Positions 63,430 through 64,000 of a stretch of DNA of 64,000 bases are shown here, in pieces. The notes beneath the pieces are model-generated. The model did not search any database. It saw only the letters and a list, made by a program, of their open reading frames with translations, and was not told where the DNA came from. Source of the DNA: Fodinisporobacter ferrooxydans (GTDB lineage: Bacteria > Bacillota > Bacilli > Tumebacillales > MYW30-H2); the NCBI RefSeq assembly GCF_022818495.1, contig NZ_CP089291.1, positions 1,909,001 to 1,973,000 of the forward strand, written 5' to 3'. Numbering within the stretch: position 1 is the first letter of the stretch; the number at the start of each line of letters is the position of its first letter. Position numbers and translations under genes: made by a program.

Positions 63430-64000
63430 ATGTCTACAAATTCAGAAAGTTACGTTATAAAAGAGATGCAGGTCCAACATGCTACCGGTGTAGATGAATC
63501 ACTAAATCCAAAAACCGTAGAGGATAGAGCTGTTGGTCCGCTATCCTATATGTCTATGTGGATTGGAGACGGCGTTAATTTAGGCAATATGACGCTTGGA
63601 GCTAGTTTGATTGTGGCGGGAACCGCGACGCTAAACATCATTCAGACATTTGCCGCAGCAATCATAGCAATTGGTATCATTTCAACTATTTTTTCTTTAA
63701 ATGACAGGCTCGGATACAGAACGGGAATACCATATGTTGTACAGCTCAGAATGTCTTTCGGGCTGAAAGGCTCCGTCATATCATCACTTTTGCGCGGTAT
63801 TCCCGCCATCGTTTGGTACGGTTTTCAAAGCTGGATTGGCGGCACGGCTTTAAATGAAATTGCGAAGATTATTACGGGCGGCGCCTTTGATAATGTTGCC
63901 ATTTGCTTTGTAGTGCTTCAGTTGGTACAAATTGGGCTTTCACTGTATGGATTCCATGCCATTAAATGGGTGGAATCACTTACGTCTATTGTTATTATAC
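63430..64000 (+). CDS. NCS1-family nucleobase/allantoin permease, 3' end outside window
   Basis: 190 residues are visible, from ATG 63430 (GAGAGGGG upstream). SYMSMWIGDGVNLGNMTLGA and GIPYVVQLRMSFGLKGSVIS match NCS1 transporters (PucI, AllW, CodB type). Given the operon before it, allantoin or a related purine product is the likely cargo. It continues beyond the right edge. Confidence 0.92.
   Translation, partial: MSTNSESYVIKEMQVQHATGVDESLNPKTVEDRAVGPLSYMSMWIGDGVNLGNMTLGASLIVAGTATLNIIQTFAAAIIAIGIISTIFSLNDRLGYRTGIPYVVQLRMSFGLKGSVISSLLRGIPAIVWYGFQSWIGGTALNEIAKIITGGAFDNVAICFVVLQLVQIGLSLYGFHAIKWVESLTSIVII

Noticed and set aside
1-64000. tRNA genes
   Set aside because: I looked for typical TGGTTCGAATCC-like T-arms and found none that could be folded into a tRNA; a covariance search would be needed to be sure.

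Overview
This window looks like chromosomal DNA from a spore-forming member of the Bacillota, probably Bacillales. The evidence is a GerPF-type spore germination protein, a c-di-AMP (ydaO/yuaA) riboswitch in front of an NlpC/P60 hydrolase, a CsoR-family regulator, strong Gram-positive ribosome binding sites and rho-independent terminators. I cannot name the genus with confidence.

Bases 1-36500 are an envelope, stress and metal region. It carries an M23 hydrolase, a DedA-spermidine-synthase fusion, an NlpC/P60 hydrolase, a peroxiredoxin, a Cys-rich copper-storage-like protein, a PrsA-like foldase, PspA and an OmpR-type two-component system (16394-18522) with small membrane, SHOCT and secreted proteins. 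An HtrA protease gene is broken by an IS66 element. Two metal-efflux loci follow: P-type ATPase/CsoR-like/HMA/MFS, and ArsR/CadA-CzcD. Five promoters in this region share one geometry: four hexamers at exact 11-bp steps, then a -10 box 15 bp after the start of the last hexamer. Two more promoters match partially. This looks like an unreported regulon of the resident two-component system.

Both metal loci contain an HMA-type metal-binding domain with an in-frame TGA at or next to the first cysteine of the CxxC motif. In the CadA-like ATPase the context reads GMT-TGA-AGC. Either both genes are broken at the same functional residue, or the codon is read as selenocysteine.

Bases 35300-41900 are a decayed accessory patch. 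It holds an IS1634-like remnant, a PemK/MazF-type toxin with a shifted end, an IS630 element, a wrecked AbiE toxin-antitoxin pair, VOC and HtrA-like remnants, and a MNT/HEPN pair whose HEPN gene runs into the last bases of a 5S rRNA gene and a strong terminator.

Bases 42000-55700 are a sigma-54-controlled acyl-CoA catabolic cluster: a PAS-AAA-HTH activator, three near-consensus -24/-12 promoters, an SDR, two 3-hydroxyacyl-CoA dehydrogenases, a thiolase, an acyl-CoA ligase, two acyl-CoA dehydrogenases, an APH-type phosphotransferase, a ComB-like phosphatase and a cyclase-family hydrolase. The gene set resembles the levulinate/4-hydroxyacid (lva) pathway of Pseudomonas, in which an APH-type kinase and an acyl-CoA dehydrogenase-like enzyme remove a 4-hydroxyl group.

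Bases 56100-64000 hold a TetR regulator and an operon for the last steps of anaerobic allantoin use: MFS transporter, FdrA/AllF, AllG, AllH and carbamate kinase, followed by an NCS1 permease that runs off the right edge.
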